55,242 nt of DNA from an uncultured Bacteroidales bacterium (GCA_944326315.1 CALVDP010000009.1:1-55242), one strand, 5' to 3'. Shown: positions 38,201-46,682, counted from the stretch's first letter. Notes: generated by a model from the sequence alone, not told the origin. Numbers and translations are program-made.

Positions 38201-38439
38201 ATCTTGCGTCCGGTATCCGGAAGGAAAAACACATTATCCCCCTCTATAAGATAATACAGATCTGAAGCGCAATATTCTGCTGACTCCTTGTCCGGAAGCA
38301 CTATCACATGCATCCCTGATGAAGCCGCCGAAGAGAACACAAACCATCTTGCAGACAAGAAAAGCCCGGAACAGCACACTTCTTCACAGGACTTGAGCTT
38401 GTTCACGAGATCTTCCGTAGATTTCTTGTTTATTAACAT
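35254..38439 (-). CDS. mfd: Transcription-repair coupling factor
   Basis: 1061 residues. In order: a UvrB-homology region, the CarD-like RNA-polymerase interaction domain (IGDYVVHIDHGVGIFGGL), and SF2 translocase motifs (Walker A GDVGFGKTE; DEEQ box LLIIDEEQKFG; TATPIPRTLQ; HQLRGRVGRSNR). Mfd removes stalled RNA polymerase and recruits UvrA. I use the ATG at 38439 rather than 38496: the longer form adds 19 residues without family resemblance and runs into the candidate origin. Confidence 0.96.
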   Translation of the reverse strand: MLINKKSTEDLVNKLKSCEEVCCSGLFLSARWFVFSSAASSGMHVIVLPDKESAEYCASDLYYLIEGDNVFFLPDTGRKIERSNYKASLEVQRTSALGRITDRDTSDGLTVIVTYPDALEENVPSGDKMKSAVVTVKKGQELDFDVFCSKLSSEGFSKVDFVSVPGQYAVRGGLVDVFSYSFNNPFRISFFGNEVESISVFDCNTQLSEKHVDQADIYPELVSADEDGVPLTELFPDDVTVWLDSPDMYRTLPFFGELLRFRHVYIDTPLSMQDSVQVRFDISPQPVFNKNFELLVEDIRKRTEEGWKVYIYGEKESQLERLRSILSQYGGVIPEFCPGKNIHSGFVDNQDRICCYSDHEIFDRFHRVTIRRSVEKSEQLTINDLTSFNIGDYVVHIDHGVGIFGGLVRVRDDKGRMHEVVKLIYKDNDTVLVSVHSLHKISRYKPKDAEPPKIYKLGSKVWQNLKTSTKKKVKDIAKELIQLYAKRKSVSGFAFSPDSYMQEELESSFMYEDTPDQEKAVKAVKKDMEADCPMDRLICGDVGFGKTEVAIRAAFKAVADSKQVAVLVPTTILALQHYNTFSSRLKDFPCNIEFVSRLRTAKEISDIQKRMKSGNVDIVIGTHKLIGKGFEFKDLGLLIIDEEQKFGVSAKEKLRQMKASVDTLTLTATPIPRTLQFSLLGARDLSIINTPPPNRIPVQTEIMLFDHDEVRRIIDYELNRGGQIFFVHNRVEELQSIYDILHRIEPDMKICVAHGQMEPKMLEDRILEFMAGDYDMLLCTTIIENGLDIPNANTIIINQAQNIGLSDLHQLRGRVGRSNRRAFCYLIVPPLVSITDEARRRLKAIEAFSDLGSGFNIAMQDLDIRGAGNLLGAEQSGFISDMGLETYQKILAEAMEELGVEAGAVSGKSGESYVSDCTIETDQVALIPDSYIDVTAEKIRIYKELDSITDEKTLDLYRRRLEDRFGRIPEELDRLFEIVKIRQKGESLGFEKIIVKNGVMICFFISNPLSAYYRSGKFSSILENINKNPSLFDLKQNDSRLRIFVRNVESLSKAYSILKKL

Positions 38440-38767
38440 TCTGTCCCCGATTTCTGTTGAAAACCTGTTGACATGTCCATAGAAACATGTAGACAACGTG
38501 TATATAACCTGTTCAAATAAAATTCAAAAATAAATTATAAAATCTGAATAATCCGTATAATCAGACTTAAATTTTAATTTCAAAGAAAACAAATAACAAT
38601 TTCAGAATAAGTTTTCATCACCTGACGACAATGGAAATGTATATAACTTCAATACGCAAATATCTGAAAATCAATACAAACCCAGTAGTTATCAACATAT
38701 CGACAGGCGTATAATCAAAATAATTTCTTTCAATAAAATAAAGTATATTTGCATTTAAAATATTTTG
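38440..38767. other. Candidate chromosomal replication origin (oriC)
   Basis: A 328-bp gap between divergent mfd and ruvB. Bases 38511-38610 are 83% A+T, a plausible unwinding region. TTATTAACA (38430-38438) and TTATCAACA (38689-38697) each differ from the DnaA box TTATNCACA at one position, and CTGTT-type half boxes cluster at 38454-38515. Plus-strand composition flips here: in sampled 60-base lines C exceeds G to the left (4141-4200: 20 C, 10 G; 36781-36840: 24 C, 12 G) and G exceeds C to the right (39601-39660: 27 G, 12 C; 49501-49560: 15 G, 11 C), regardless of coding strand. The gap contains no gene. Confidence 0.55.
38744..38751 (+). promoter_or_regulatory. -7 promoter element for ruvB (TATATTTG)
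   Basis: An exact TAnnTTTG match 16 bases before the ruvB start; no matching -33 element is seen. Confidence 0.5.
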
Positions 38768-39811
38768 ATGGTTATGGCAGAACGCTTCGACCCGCACGGC
38801 CCGGTCCAGGGCAACGACAAGGAGCTTGACAAGTTCATCAGGCCTCAGGCCCTGGTGGATTTTTCCGGACAGGACAAGATAATTAAAAATCTGAAGATTT
38901 TCGTCAAGGCGGCCAAAATGAGAGGGGAGTCTCTTGACCATGTCCTCTTCCACGGCCCTCCAGGACTTGGAAAGACTACGCTTGCACATATTATCGCCAA
39001 CGAACTGGGCGCAAATCTCAAGGTCACTTCCGGCCCTGTACTCGACAAGCCGGGAGATCTTGCCGGCCTGCTCACTTCTCTTGACGAGGGGGACGTACTG
39101 TTCATTGACGAGATACACCGGCTTTCTCCCGTGGTGGAGGAATATCTCTATTCTGCCATGGAGGATTTCGTGATAGATATCATGATTGACAAGGGGCCCG
39201 GGGCCAGGTCGGTGAGGATATCCCTCAATCCTTTCACACTTGTCGGGGCCACGACAAGGAGCGGGCTGCTCACCTCGCCTCTCAGGGCGCGTTTCGGGAT
39301 CAAGTTCGCTCTTGAATATTATGACACCTCGGATCTTGTCAACATAGTCAGGCGCAGCGCGTCCATACTCGGGATCGGCATAGACGACAATGCTGCATAT
39401 GAAGTCGCCCTCAGAAGCCGTGGTACCCCACGTATAGCGAATTCGCTTCTGAGGAGGGTGAGGGATTTCGCACAGGTCATGGGGAACGGATACATTGACC
39501 TTGAGATAGCGAAATATGCTCTTGATGCTCTCAATATAGACAAGAGAGGTCTTGATTCCGTAGACAACAAGATACTGAGGACCATTATCACCAAGTTCAA
39601 GGGAGGACCTGTCGGGATAGGGAACATCGCGACTGCTGTAGGGGAGGACCAGGGGACGCTTGAGGAGGTTTACGAACCGTTCCTTATCAAGGAAGGCTTT
39701 CTTGTCCGTACTCCGAGGGGCAGGGAGGCGACCGAACTTGCGTACCGTCATCTTGGATATGACTATGTCGGAAACCCGGTAGACGGCCAGCTTTCGCTTG
39801 AGTATGACTGA
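38768..39811 (+). CDS. ruvB: Holliday junction branch-migration ATPase RuvB
   Basis: 347 residues (or 345 from the ATG at 38774). Walker [13 protein letters not shown], Walker [19 protein letters not shown], sensor [18 protein letters not shown], and the winged-helix end [21 protein letters not shown] are all typical. With RuvA it drives branch migration in recombination. ruvA is on the opposite strand about 10 kb away rather than adjacent. Confidence 0.97.
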   Translation: MVMAERFDPHGPVQGNDKELDKFIRPQALVDFSGQDKIIKNLKIFVKAAKMRGESLDHVLFHGPPGLGKTTLAHIIANELGANLKVTSGPVLDKPGDLAGLLTSLDEGDVLFIDEIHRLSPVVEEYLYSAMEDFVIDIMIDKGPGARSVRISLNPFTLVGATTRSGLLTSPLRARFGIKFALEYYDTSDLVNIVRRSASILGIGIDDNAAYEVALRSRGTPRIANSLLRRVRDFAQVMGNGYIDLEIAKYALDALNIDKRGLDSVDNKILRTIITKFKGGPVGIGNIATAVGEDQGTLEEVYEPFLIKEGFLVRTPRGREATELAYRHLGYDYVGNPVDGQLSLEYD

Positions 39812-39856
39812 TGTACGTATTCCGGCTCCGATGTGTTGCCGGTGAAGTTGAGATAT

Positions 39857-41134
39857 ATGTTCCGTAATATTAGAATATTGTATATGGCATTGGCGGCCAT
39901 GGTTTCTTTGGTGCCAATGGATGCAGGCGCCTGCACATCTGTGATAATTTCCGGGAAAAAGACAGCTGACGGACGTCCTGTCATGTGGAAGAACAGGGAT
40001 ACTGACCACTTGGACAACAGTATCCGGCATTTTGTCGGGGAGCGTTATGCCTTTACCGGTCTTGTGAACTCGGATTCCCCCGGAATGGAGGTATGGGCGG
40101 GAGCCAATACCGCCGGTTTCGCCATAATGAATACGGCTTCCTATTGTCTCAAGGATGATGATGTGCCTGCATCAGGCATGGACAGGGAGGGATTGCTCAT
40201 GTACCGTGCTCTCGAAATATGTTCGTCGCTCGATGATTTTGAACATTTCCTTGATACACTTTCGCGTCCCATGGGAGTGGAGGCCAATTTCGGCTGCATA
40301 GATGCGCATGGAGGCGCCGCATGGTATGAGACAGACAACTACTCTTATGTCAGGAGGGATGTGGATGCCAACCCGGACGGATATGATGTTGTGACCAATT
40401 TTTCGTGGTCCGGCGACAAGTCACGCTGGAAAGGAGTGGAGAGATGGCAGACTGCATCGGAGATATTCCATCGCATGGATGTATGCGGCCGTTTGTCCGG
40501 AATACATCCGGTGGATATTGTGGACAGTCTTTCCCGTTCATACCGCCATGCTGTCATGGGGGTGGATCTTGTACGGGATTCTTCCGAATTCCTGTCCAGG
40601 ACAAGTGCGGTTGTGGCTGACCTTGATTTCATCCCGAGAAAATCGACATCGGCTGCCATCGTCATCCATGGCACGGCTGACGGCGGTGACCCTTCATCCA
40701 CCGTGATATGGGCTGCGCTCGGATATCCTGCCGTGTCTGTCACAGTGCCTGTGCCTGTCTCATCATCCGGGCATGTACCTGCTGCGCTGTCCGGATATCC
40801 TGAGTCGGGTATGGACACATTCTGCGGCCTGTCACTGTACCTGAAGAGTTACATCTTCAGCAGTACGGAAATAAGCAATCAGGGAAAATATGCTGATCTC
40901 AGGCTTGTGCTCGGCGACACTTCTTACAGCAGGGCGACCCTTAAATGCTGCAGGGAGGCCGAAGCCTCGATAAGGGAGACTTTCGGGAAGCTTTATTCGG
41001 ACTATATGTCCGGAAAGACTGATCTTCAGGCGTATCTTGACGGGTACGACAGGGCTGCATCCCGTTTCTTTGACATATATGCCGCGGCATTCGACGATTA
41101 TCTCGACTGGTCCGGACCTGTGTCCGTAAGATGA
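39857..41134 (+). CDS. Secreted Ntn-type hydrolase (C45/choloylglycine-hydrolase-like)
   Basis: 425 residues. A signal peptide (residues 1-25, ending MDAGA) is followed at once by CTSVIISGKKTADGRPVMWKNRDTD. Proteins of the C45 acyltransferase and linear amide C-N hydrolase type start their mature chain with such a nucleophile Cys, followed by a downstream Asn/Arg-Asp motif. Removal of the signal peptide would expose Cys26 directly. Likely reaction: hydrolysis of an amide bond of a small molecule or peptide outside the cytoplasm; the substrate is unknown. I start at the ATG at 39857, giving a compact signal peptide. Confidence 0.65.
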   Translation: MFRNIRILYMALAAMVSLVPMDAGACTSVIISGKKTADGRPVMWKNRDTDHLDNSIRHFVGERYAFTGLVNSDSPGMEVWAGANTAGFAIMNTASYCLKDDDVPASGMDREGLLMYRALEICSSLDDFEHFLDTLSRPMGVEANFGCIDAHGGAAWYETDNYSYVRRDVDANPDGYDVVTNFSWSGDKSRWKGVERWQTASEIFHRMDVCGRLSGIHPVDIVDSLSRSYRHAVMGVDLVRDSSEFLSRTSAVVADLDFIPRKSTSAAIVIHGTADGGDPSSTVIWAALGYPAVSVTVPVPVSSSGHVPAALSGYPESGMDTFCGLSLYLKSYIFSSTEISNQGKYADLRLVLGDTSYSRATLKCCREAEASIRETFGKLYSDYMSGKTDLQAYLDGYDRAASRFFDIYAAAFDDYLDWSGPVSVR

Positions 41135-41167
41135 GTGTGTTGATATTATCCAATATTAATAATATTA

Positions 41168-41199
41168 ATTGCTCATTTGCGTAAAAATCATTAAAATTG
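41168..41199 (+). promoter_or_regulatory. Promoter of frdAB
   Basis: ATTG (41168-41171), a 20-nt spacer and TAAAATTG (41192-41199): each element is one base off consensus with ideal spacing, 27 bases before the frdA start. Confidence 0.45.
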
Positions 41200-41226
41200 T
41201 GGCGAAATTCCAATAAACGATACAAA

Positions 41227-43173
41227 ATGGCCGATAAATTAATTTCTAAGATTCCTGAGGGTCCTTTGTCCGAGAAATGGACAAAGCATAAATCTCAGCT
41301 TCATGTTGTCAATCCGGGCAACAAAAGGAAAATTGAGATCATTGTCATCGGAACCGGTCTTGGAGGAGCCTCAGCAGCTGCTTCTCTCGGCGAGCTCGGT
41401 TATAATGTCAAGGTTTTCTGCATCAGCGATTCACCACGCCGTGCGCATTCGATTGCCGCACAGGGAGGTATAAACGCTGCCAAGAACTACCAGAACGACA
41501 ATGACTCCGTTTACCGTCTTTTCTATGAGACCATCAAGGGCGGAGACTACCGCAGCCGTGAAGCCAATGTATACAGGCTTGCCGAAGTCAGCGGAAACAT
41601 CATTGACCAGTGTGTTGCTCAGGGAGTTCCATTCGCAAGGGAATATGGCGGACTTCTCGCCAACCGTTCATTCGGAGGTGCGCAGGTGAGCCGTACATTC
41701 TATGCCCGCGGACAAACCGGCCAGCAGCTTCTGCTCGGTGCTTATGCTGCGCTCAACAGGCAGATTGCTGCAGGTACAGTCAAGAGTTATCCGCGCCATG
41801 AGATGCTTGACCTGGTGCTTATAAACGGTGAGGCCAAAGGAATCATCGCAAGAAATCTTGTGACAGGTGAAATTGAACGTTTCGGCGCACATGCCGTAGT
41901 CATCGCTTCAGGTGGATATGGCAATACATATTTCCTTTCTACAAATGCCATGAACAGCAACGGTTCTGCAGCATGGCAGTGCTACAAGAAAGGTGCATAT
42001 TTCGCCAATCCTTGCTTTGCCCAGATCCATCCAACCTGCATCCCTGTACACGGAGACCAGCAGTCCAAGCTGACACTCATGTCTGAATCCCTCAGAAATG
42101 ACGGCCGTATATGGGTGCCTAAGAAGAAAGAGGATGTCATGAGGCTCCGCAAGAAGGAGATCAAGCCGTCTGATATAGCCGAAGAGGACAGGGATTACTA
42201 TCTTGAGCGCCGTTATCCTGCTTTCGGGAACCTTGTTCCGCGTGACGTGGCTTCACGTGCCGCCAAGGAAAGGTGCGATGCCGGCTACGGTGTGAACGAG
42301 ACGGGACTTGCCGTATTCCTTGACTTCAGTACAGCCATAGAAAGACTCGGAGTGGACAAGATACGCGAAAGGTACGGAAACCTTTTCCAGATGTATCAGA
42401 AGATAACCGATACTGACCCGTACAAGGAGCCTATGATGATTTATCCGGCCATCCACTATACAATGGGAGGACTTTGGGTAGACTACAACCTTCAGACTAC
42501 CATACCTGGACTTTATGCGATAGGAGAGGCCAATTTCAGTGACCATGGCGGAAACCGCCTGGGTGCATCCGCTCTTATGCAGGGACTTGCTGACGGGTAT
42601 TTCATACTTCCTTATACTATCGGTGACTATCTTGCCACCCAGTTCAAGAACCCTAAGACAGACACTTCACGTCCTGAATTTGACGAGGCCGAGAAGAAAG
42701 TCAGGGCCAAGATTGACAGGCTTCTCTCCATCAAGGGCAAACATACCGTAGATGAACTTCACAAGAAACTCGGCCATATCATGTGGGAGTATGTCGGCAT
42801 GGCCCGCAACGAGGAAGGTCTCAAGAAGGCTATCGGTCTTATACAGGATCTCCGCAAGGAATTCTGGTCTGATGTATATGTTGCCGGAGACAAGGACAAT
42901 TTCAACCAGGAGCTTGAAAAGGCGCTGAGGCTTGCTGATTTTCTGGAAATCGGAGAGCTTATGGCACGCGATGCCCTTCACAGAAAGGAATCCTGCGGCG
43001 GACATTTCCGTGAGGAGATGCAGACTGAAGACGGTGAGACCAAGCGTGATGACGAGAACTTCATGTATGTCGCCGCCTGGGAGTACCAGGGTGAAGATGT
43101 CGCTCCGGAACTCCATAAGGAGCCTCTGAAGTATGAGAATATCAAGATAGCTACCAGAAATTATAAAGACTAG
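41227..43173 (+). CDS. frdA: Fumarate reductase/succinate dehydrogenase flavoprotein subunit
   Basis: 648 residues. FAD-binding [20 protein letters not shown] near residue 40, the flavinylation region [19 protein letters not shown], the active-site [17 protein letters not shown] segment, and [26 protein letters not shown] are all present. It forms the catalytic dimer with FrdB for anaerobic fumarate respiration, a main route to succinate in Bacteroidales. In this phylum the usual order is cytochrome b subunit, flavoprotein, iron-sulphur protein, but no cytochrome b gene is here; upstream is the amidohydrolase. Confidence 0.96.
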   Translation: MADKLISKIPEGPLSEKWTKHKSQLHVVNPGNKRKIEIIVIGTGLGGASAAASLGELGYNVKVFCISDSPRRAHSIAAQGGINAAKNYQNDNDSVYRLFYETIKGGDYRSREANVYRLAEVSGNIIDQCVAQGVPFAREYGGLLANRSFGGAQVSRTFYARGQTGQQLLLGAYAALNRQIAAGTVKSYPRHEMLDLVLINGEAKGIIARNLVTGEIERFGAHAVVIASGGYGNTYFLSTNAMNSNGSAAWQCYKKGAYFANPCFAQIHPTCIPVHGDQQSKLTLMSESLRNDGRIWVPKKKEDVMRLRKKEIKPSDIAEEDRDYYLERRYPAFGNLVPRDVASRAAKERCDAGYGVNETGLAVFLDFSTAIERLGVDKIRERYGNLFQMYQKITDTDPYKEPMMIYPAIHYTMGGLWVDYNLQTTIPGLYAIGEANFSDHGGNRLGASALMQGLADGYFILPYTIGDYLATQFKNPKTDTSRPEFDEAEKKVRAKIDRLLSIKGKHTVDELHKKLGHIMWEYVGMARNEEGLKKAIGLIQDLRKEFWSDVYVAGDKDNFNQELEKALRLADFLEIGELMARDALHRKESCGGHFREEMQTEDGETKRDDENFMYVAAWEYQGEDVAPELHKEPLKYENIKIATRNYKD

Positions 43174-43180
43174 ACTGAAC

Positions 43181-43960
43181 ATGGATTTTACTTTAAGAAT
43201 ATGGCGTCAGAAAAACGCCAAGTCCGAAGGACATTTTGAGACATATCAGGTGAAGAACATATCTGCGGACAGTTCTTTTCTTGAGATGCTTGATATCCTC
43301 AATGAACAGCTGATTCATGAGGGGATGGATCCGGTAGCTGTCGAAAGAGGCTGCCAGAGCAGCGGGCCTGTATCTTTTGACCATGACTGTCGTGAAGGTA
43401 TCTGCGGAGCCTGCTCACTGTATATAAACGGCCGTGCACACGGACCTGACGATGAGGTTACCACCTGCCAGCTTCACATGCGCAAGTTCCATGACGGTGA
43501 CACTATTACAATCGAGCCGTGGAGAAGCAAGGGTTTCCCTGTAATCAAGGACCTTGTTGTAGACCGTCGCGCTTTCGACAAGATTCTTCAGGCCGGTGGA
43601 TTCATCTCAGTAGGTACAGGCGGTGTTCCGGACGGAAATGCAATCCTCATTTCTCATGAGACTGCCGAGGAAAGCATGGACGGAGCTGCATGTATCGGTT
43701 GCGGTGCATGCGTAGCTACCTGCAAGAACGGTTCTGCAATGCTTTTTGTGGCTGCCAGAGTAAGTTCGCTCGCACTTCTGCCTCAGGGTAAGATAGAAGG
43801 TGCCAAACGTGCCAAGGCCATGGTTGCGAAGATGGACGAACTCGGTTTCGGTTCATGTACGAATACGCGTGCATGCGAGATGGAGTGTCCTAAGCACATT
43901 ACCGTTTCACACATCGCACGTCTTAACCGCGAGTTCCTGAGTGCCAAATTCAAGGACTAA
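43181..43960 (+). CDS. frdB: Fumarate reductase/succinate dehydrogenase iron-sulphur subunit
   Basis: 259 residues. The plant-type 2Fe-2S ligands lie in [14 protein letters not shown] and the following TTCQLH; the 4Fe-4S and 3Fe-4S ligands lie in [11 protein letters not shown] and the terminal [14 protein letters not shown]. Electrons pass from a membrane quinol carrier through these centres to FrdA. It starts seven bases after frdA and ends in a strong terminator. Confidence 0.96.
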   Translation: MDFTLRIWRQKNAKSEGHFETYQVKNISADSSFLEMLDILNEQLIHEGMDPVAVERGCQSSGPVSFDHDCREGICGACSLYINGRAHGPDDEVTTCQLHMRKFHDGDTITIEPWRSKGFPVIKDLVVDRRAFDKILQAGGFISVGTGGVPDGNAILISHETAEESMDGAACIGCGACVATCKNGSAMLFVAARVSSLALLPQGKIEGAKRAKAMVAKMDELGFGSCTNTRACEMECPKHITVSHIARLNREFLSAKFKD

Positions 43961-43981
43961 CGTTTTATACGGAATATATTA

Positions 43982-44023
43982 AAAAGTGGGGATGACTTGA
44001 AAGTAAAAGTCATCCCCACTTTT
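43982..44023. terminator. Strong hairpin terminator after frdB
   Basis: A perfect 17-bp stem (43982-43998 with 44007-44023) and an 8-nt loop; the stem ends are A- and T-rich, so it can act in both directions. It serves frdAB and probably also transcripts arriving from the minus strand. Confidence 0.9.
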
Positions 44024-44088
44024 GTGAGGTAAACCACGGAATCTTCTTCAAATATCCGCTTCCCGGTACGGAAACGTCAGATTTCCGG

Positions 44089-44569
44089 TCAGATACGTGG
44101 CTTTTCGATTATCCTTATTATCAATGATACCATATAGATTAACGTGAGTTCGATGAATTTTAATTATTGAAAATCATCGAACTACCGCTGAGGAGCAGGA
44201 CGCAAGTCCTGCGACGGGCCCCCGGCGAGGGGGCGGTAGGGGGTGGCGCCCCTTGGAAAGGGGCTGTCGCCACAGCGACTGGGGTTTAAGAAAATTGGAT
44301 TTCACAGAAATCCTTAACGACTGTTCGACGAATTCCTTGGTCCTGAGCAACCTAAATTCGTCGAACTGACGTTAGATTATCATTCCATAGACGGTCGGTA
44401 TCAAAGTCACCTTGAAGCCGCCGCAAAGGACTCCGGTTTCCACATTTCAGGCAGCGAAAAACATACGTACGAGGACGATGGTGAGTACGGCCATGAATAC
44501 TTCAGCCGTTGACAGTATGTCCTCTGACAGCATTTCCGTCTGTGGAATATGCCTTCCGGTATCGAGGAA
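44089..44569 (-). pseudogene. Membrane-protein gene remnant split by the mobile element
   Basis: Read on the minus strand, 44569-44375 gives a hydrophobic C-terminal fragment (AEVFMAVLTIVLVRMFFAA, an in-frame TGA at 44447-44449, then GGFKVTLIPTVYGMII). After skipping the element and one GAT copy, 44136-44089 continues in frame as YMVSLIIRIIEKPRI and a stop. The joined end, a transmembrane helix followed by basic residues, resembles MotA/TolQ/ExbB-like channel proteins, but that family call is weak. The N-terminal part is missing: a TAG lies at 44570-44572, just after the hflX stop. Truncation, an internal stop and the insertion make it non-functional. Confidence 0.55.
44140..44374. mobile_element. 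235-bp MITE-like element with 21-bp inverted ends and 3-bp target duplication
   Basis: The ends (44140-44160 and 44354-44374) are inverted copies, 19 of 21 matching, starting TAACGT. Both flanks carry GAT (44137-44139, 44375-44377). Each end also forms its own hairpin: AGTTCGATGA/TCATCGAACT (44147-44156/44174-44183) and GTTCGACGAATT with its complement (44323-44334/44355-44366). The GC-rich core holds GCAGGAC-GCAA-GTCCTGC (44195-44212), GCCCCC/GGGGGC (44218-44234), CCCCTT-GGA-AAGGGG within TGGCG/CGCCA (44244-44272), and GGATTTC-ACA-GAAATCC (44297-44313). There is no open reading frame of note, so it would need a transposase in trans. Confidence 0.75.
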
Positions 44570-44593
44570 CTACAGGGATTCCGTCAGAGAATT

Positions 44594-45769
44594 TTACCAC
44601 AGAAAGTTGTCGAACGGATAGCGTCCGGCATGTATTTCAGCGACCATCTTGTACAGGTCTGAACGCAGTTTGTCGATACCGGTCCTGTTTTTGGCGGATA
44701 TGAATATGCATGGGGTGTTCTCCTTGGCTATCCAACTGTTCTTGAATTCTTCAAGAGTGTAGTTTACGCTCTTTTTAGGCTCCAGGGAGAACTCATCGTA
44801 CTCTTCGTAACGGTAAGCATCAATTTTGTTGAAAACGACGAAAATAGGCTTGTTTATGGCCTTTATGTCCCTTAATGTTTCCTCCACAACCCTTATGTGT
44901 TCTTCGAAGTTCGGGTGCGATATGTCCACCACATGCATCAGTATGTCTGCTTCGCGAACCTCGTCAAGAGTACTTTTGAAGGCTTCCACAAGCTGTGTAG
45001 GGAGTTTCCTTATAAATCCCACCGTATCGCTGAGCAGGAACGGTACATTTTCTATCACCACTTTCCTGACTGTTGTATCCAATGTGGCGAAGAGCTTGTT
45101 TTCAGCGAATACATCGCTTTTGGCCAGCAGGTTCATCAGGGTACTCTTGCCTACATTCGTGTATCCTACGAGGGAAATCCTTACAAGAGAGCCGCGGTTG
45201 CCCCTTTGTGATGCCATCTGCTTGTCTATCTTTTTCAGCTGTTCCTTGAGCCTTGCTATCTTGTCCTGGATAATTCTCCTGTCTGTCTCTATCTGAGTTT
45301 CTCCCGGACCTCTCATACCTATTCCTCCTTTCTGCCTTTCAAGGTGTGTCCACATCCTCGTAAGTCTCGGCAGCAGATACTGGTATTGCGCAAGTTCTAC
45401 CTGTGTCTTTGCATAGGCAGTCTTGGCCCTTTGGGCGAAAATGTCGAGAATAAGGTTTGTCCTGTCGAGTATCCTGATCTCGAGTTCCCTTTCGATATTC
45501 CTGAGCTGGGTAGGGGAGAGTTCGTCATCAAAAATGACAAGGTCAATCCCGTTTTCCTCTATATACTGTTTAATTTCCGCAAGTTTTCCGCTTCTGATGT
45601 ATGTCCTGGTATCCGGCTTGTCCACTTTCTGAATGAATTTCTTGCTTCCTTCCGCCCCTGCGGTTTCAGCGAGAAACACCAGTTCGTCCAGATACTCCAT
45701 TATCTGTCTTTCATCATCGCCTTGTTTAATAACTCCTACAAAAATTGCTTTTTCTTTTCTTTCTTCCAT
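44594..45769 (-). CDS. hflX: GTPase HflX
   Basis: 391 residues. The glycine-rich HflX domain (IFDDELSPTQLRNIE, RTNLILDIFAQRAKTAYAKT, GGIGMRGPGETQIETDRR) precedes a G domain with GYTNVGKST, DTVGFIRKLP and FNKID. HflX splits stalled 70S ribosomes under stress. It has no signal and is cytoplasmic. It is followed immediately by the broken membrane-protein gene on the same strand. Confidence 0.96.
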   Translation of the reverse strand: MEERKEKAIFVGVIKQGDDERQIMEYLDELVFLAETAGAEGSKKFIQKVDKPDTRTYIRSGKLAEIKQYIEENGIDLVIFDDELSPTQLRNIERELEIRILDRTNLILDIFAQRAKTAYAKTQVELAQYQYLLPRLTRMWTHLERQKGGIGMRGPGETQIETDRRIIQDKIARLKEQLKKIDKQMASQRGNRGSLVRISLVGYTNVGKSTLMNLLAKSDVFAENKLFATLDTTVRKVVIENVPFLLSDTVGFIRKLPTQLVEAFKSTLDEVREADILMHVVDISHPNFEEHIRVVEETLRDIKAINKPIFVVFNKIDAYRYEEYDEFSLEPKKSVNYTLEEFKNSWIAKENTPCIFISAKNRTGIDKLRSDLYKMVAEIHAGRYPFDNFLW

Positions 45770-45852
45770 ATATCCAATCTAAAGCGGTGATTTCTTATCT
45801 GTTATTTTCCCTTGATTGTCAGCCTTTTACGCTGAGTATTCCGAAAATTTAA

Positions 45853-45882
45853 GGGAGACCCAAAACAATTCTTGGATCTCCC
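45853..45882 (-). terminator. Terminator of tonB
   Basis: GGGAGA and CCAA pair with TTGG and TCTCCC (one internal mismatch) across an 8-nt loop. On the minus strand it is followed by a T/A-rich tail, 36 bases after the tonB stop. Confidence 0.65.
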
Positions 45883-45917
45883 TGTATCTTGACACTATCC
45901 TGAGCGGATACTGTAGA

Positions 45918-46610
45918 TTATCTAAGCTGGAATATCACAGGGAATGTGTATGTTACCCTGACAGCACGGTCCCTCTGCTTTCCCGGAGTCCATCTCGGTG
46001 AGCTTGATACGACCCTGACAGCTTCCTGGTCGAGTGATGAATCGACTCCACGTAGCACCTTCACATTGGTAACACGTCCGTCCGATTCCACTGTAAACTG
46101 GAGAGTCACACGTCCCTGTACACCGTTTTCCTTGGCAATCTCAGGGTATACAAGTCTCTGGTTCACCCATTTAGAGAATTCGTTGGCATCACCGCCCATG
46201 AATGAAGGCTTTTCCTCTACAAGCTGGAAAGGTATTGCCTCTTCCTCGATGACCTCTTCCTCCACATTCTCTACATAGTCCATAATCTCGACACCCATGT
46301 TGGCGTCGTCTTCAAGATTCAGGAACATGTTGTCATCTACGACAATCTCATCATCCACGATATCGATCTGGTCTGAAAGTACAGGCATCTTCGGAGCAGA
46401 TGGTGGTGGGGGAGGGGTCTCTGTCTGGGTAGCGATAACCTCTTCCACTTCGATGACCTGTGTTGTGTCCTCGAGCTCTACAATCTGCTGCTCTTCTGTC
46501 TTCCATTCGAACGCCACGTAGACGACAGCAAGGGCGAGAATCAATCCAATCTCCAGGAATATCAGTTTCTTGTTTTCGAGACTGGCTTTTTCTGTCTTTT
46601 TGATTTCCAT
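45918..46610 (-). CDS. tonB: TonB family energy transducer
   Basis: 230 residues: a short cytoplasmic N terminus, one helix (LIFLEIGLILALAVVYVAF), an acidic, proline-containing linker (TETPPPPPSAP then many Glu/Asp), and a TonB C-terminal domain (YPEIAKENGVQGRVTLQFTV, WTPGKQRDRAVRVTYTFPV). It links the inner-membrane proton motor to TonB-dependent receptors such as the SusC here. No intact exbB/exbD lies beside it. Confidence 0.92.
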   Translation of the reverse strand: MEIKKTEKASLENKKLIFLEIGLILALAVVYVAFEWKTEEQQIVELEDTTQVIEVEEVIATQTETPPPPPSAPKMPVLSDQIDIVDDEIVVDDNMFLNLEDDANMGVEIMDYVENVEEEVIEEEAIPFQLVEEKPSFMGGDANEFSKWVNQRLVYPEIAKENGVQGRVTLQFTVESDGRVTNVKVLRGVDSSLDQEAVRVVSSSPRWTPGKQRDRAVRVTYTFPVIFQLR

Positions 46611-46674
46611 TTATTTCAATTTTTAGATAATCGGTTTTAGTGCGGTAAAGTTATGAAGAATTATTTTTATTTCA

Positions 46675-46682
46675 TAATTTTG
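46675..46682 (+). promoter_or_regulatory. -7 promoter element for ybeY (TAATTTTG)
   Basis: An exact TAnnTTTG match 23 bases before the ybeY start, in the 94-bp gap divergent from tonB. On the other strand the same gap has TAACTTTA, one base off consensus, which may serve tonB. Confidence 0.45.

Noticed and set aside
38454..38515. Additional DnaA boxes from CTGTT-type repeats
   Set aside because: They deviate from TTATNCACA at two or more positions; they are noted within the origin candidate but are not called as separate sites.
38618..40030. 470-codon open frame on the minus strand opposite ruvB
   Set aside because: It is antisense to an unmistakable RuvB, has an unnatural composition rich in His, Arg and Pro with no recognisable motif, and crosses the candidate origin. 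It is a shadow of the ruvB codon pattern.
44190..44315. tRNA or rRNA fragment in the GC-rich core of the element
   Set aside because: No cloverleaf, anticodon arm or CCA end can be drawn, and there is no resemblance to rRNA conserved segments. The hairpins belong to the element.
44412..44621. 69-codon plus-strand frame
   Set aside because: It overlaps the end of hflX and the minus-strand membrane-protein remnant; the minus-strand reading is hydrophobic and continues across the element, so this frame is a shadow.
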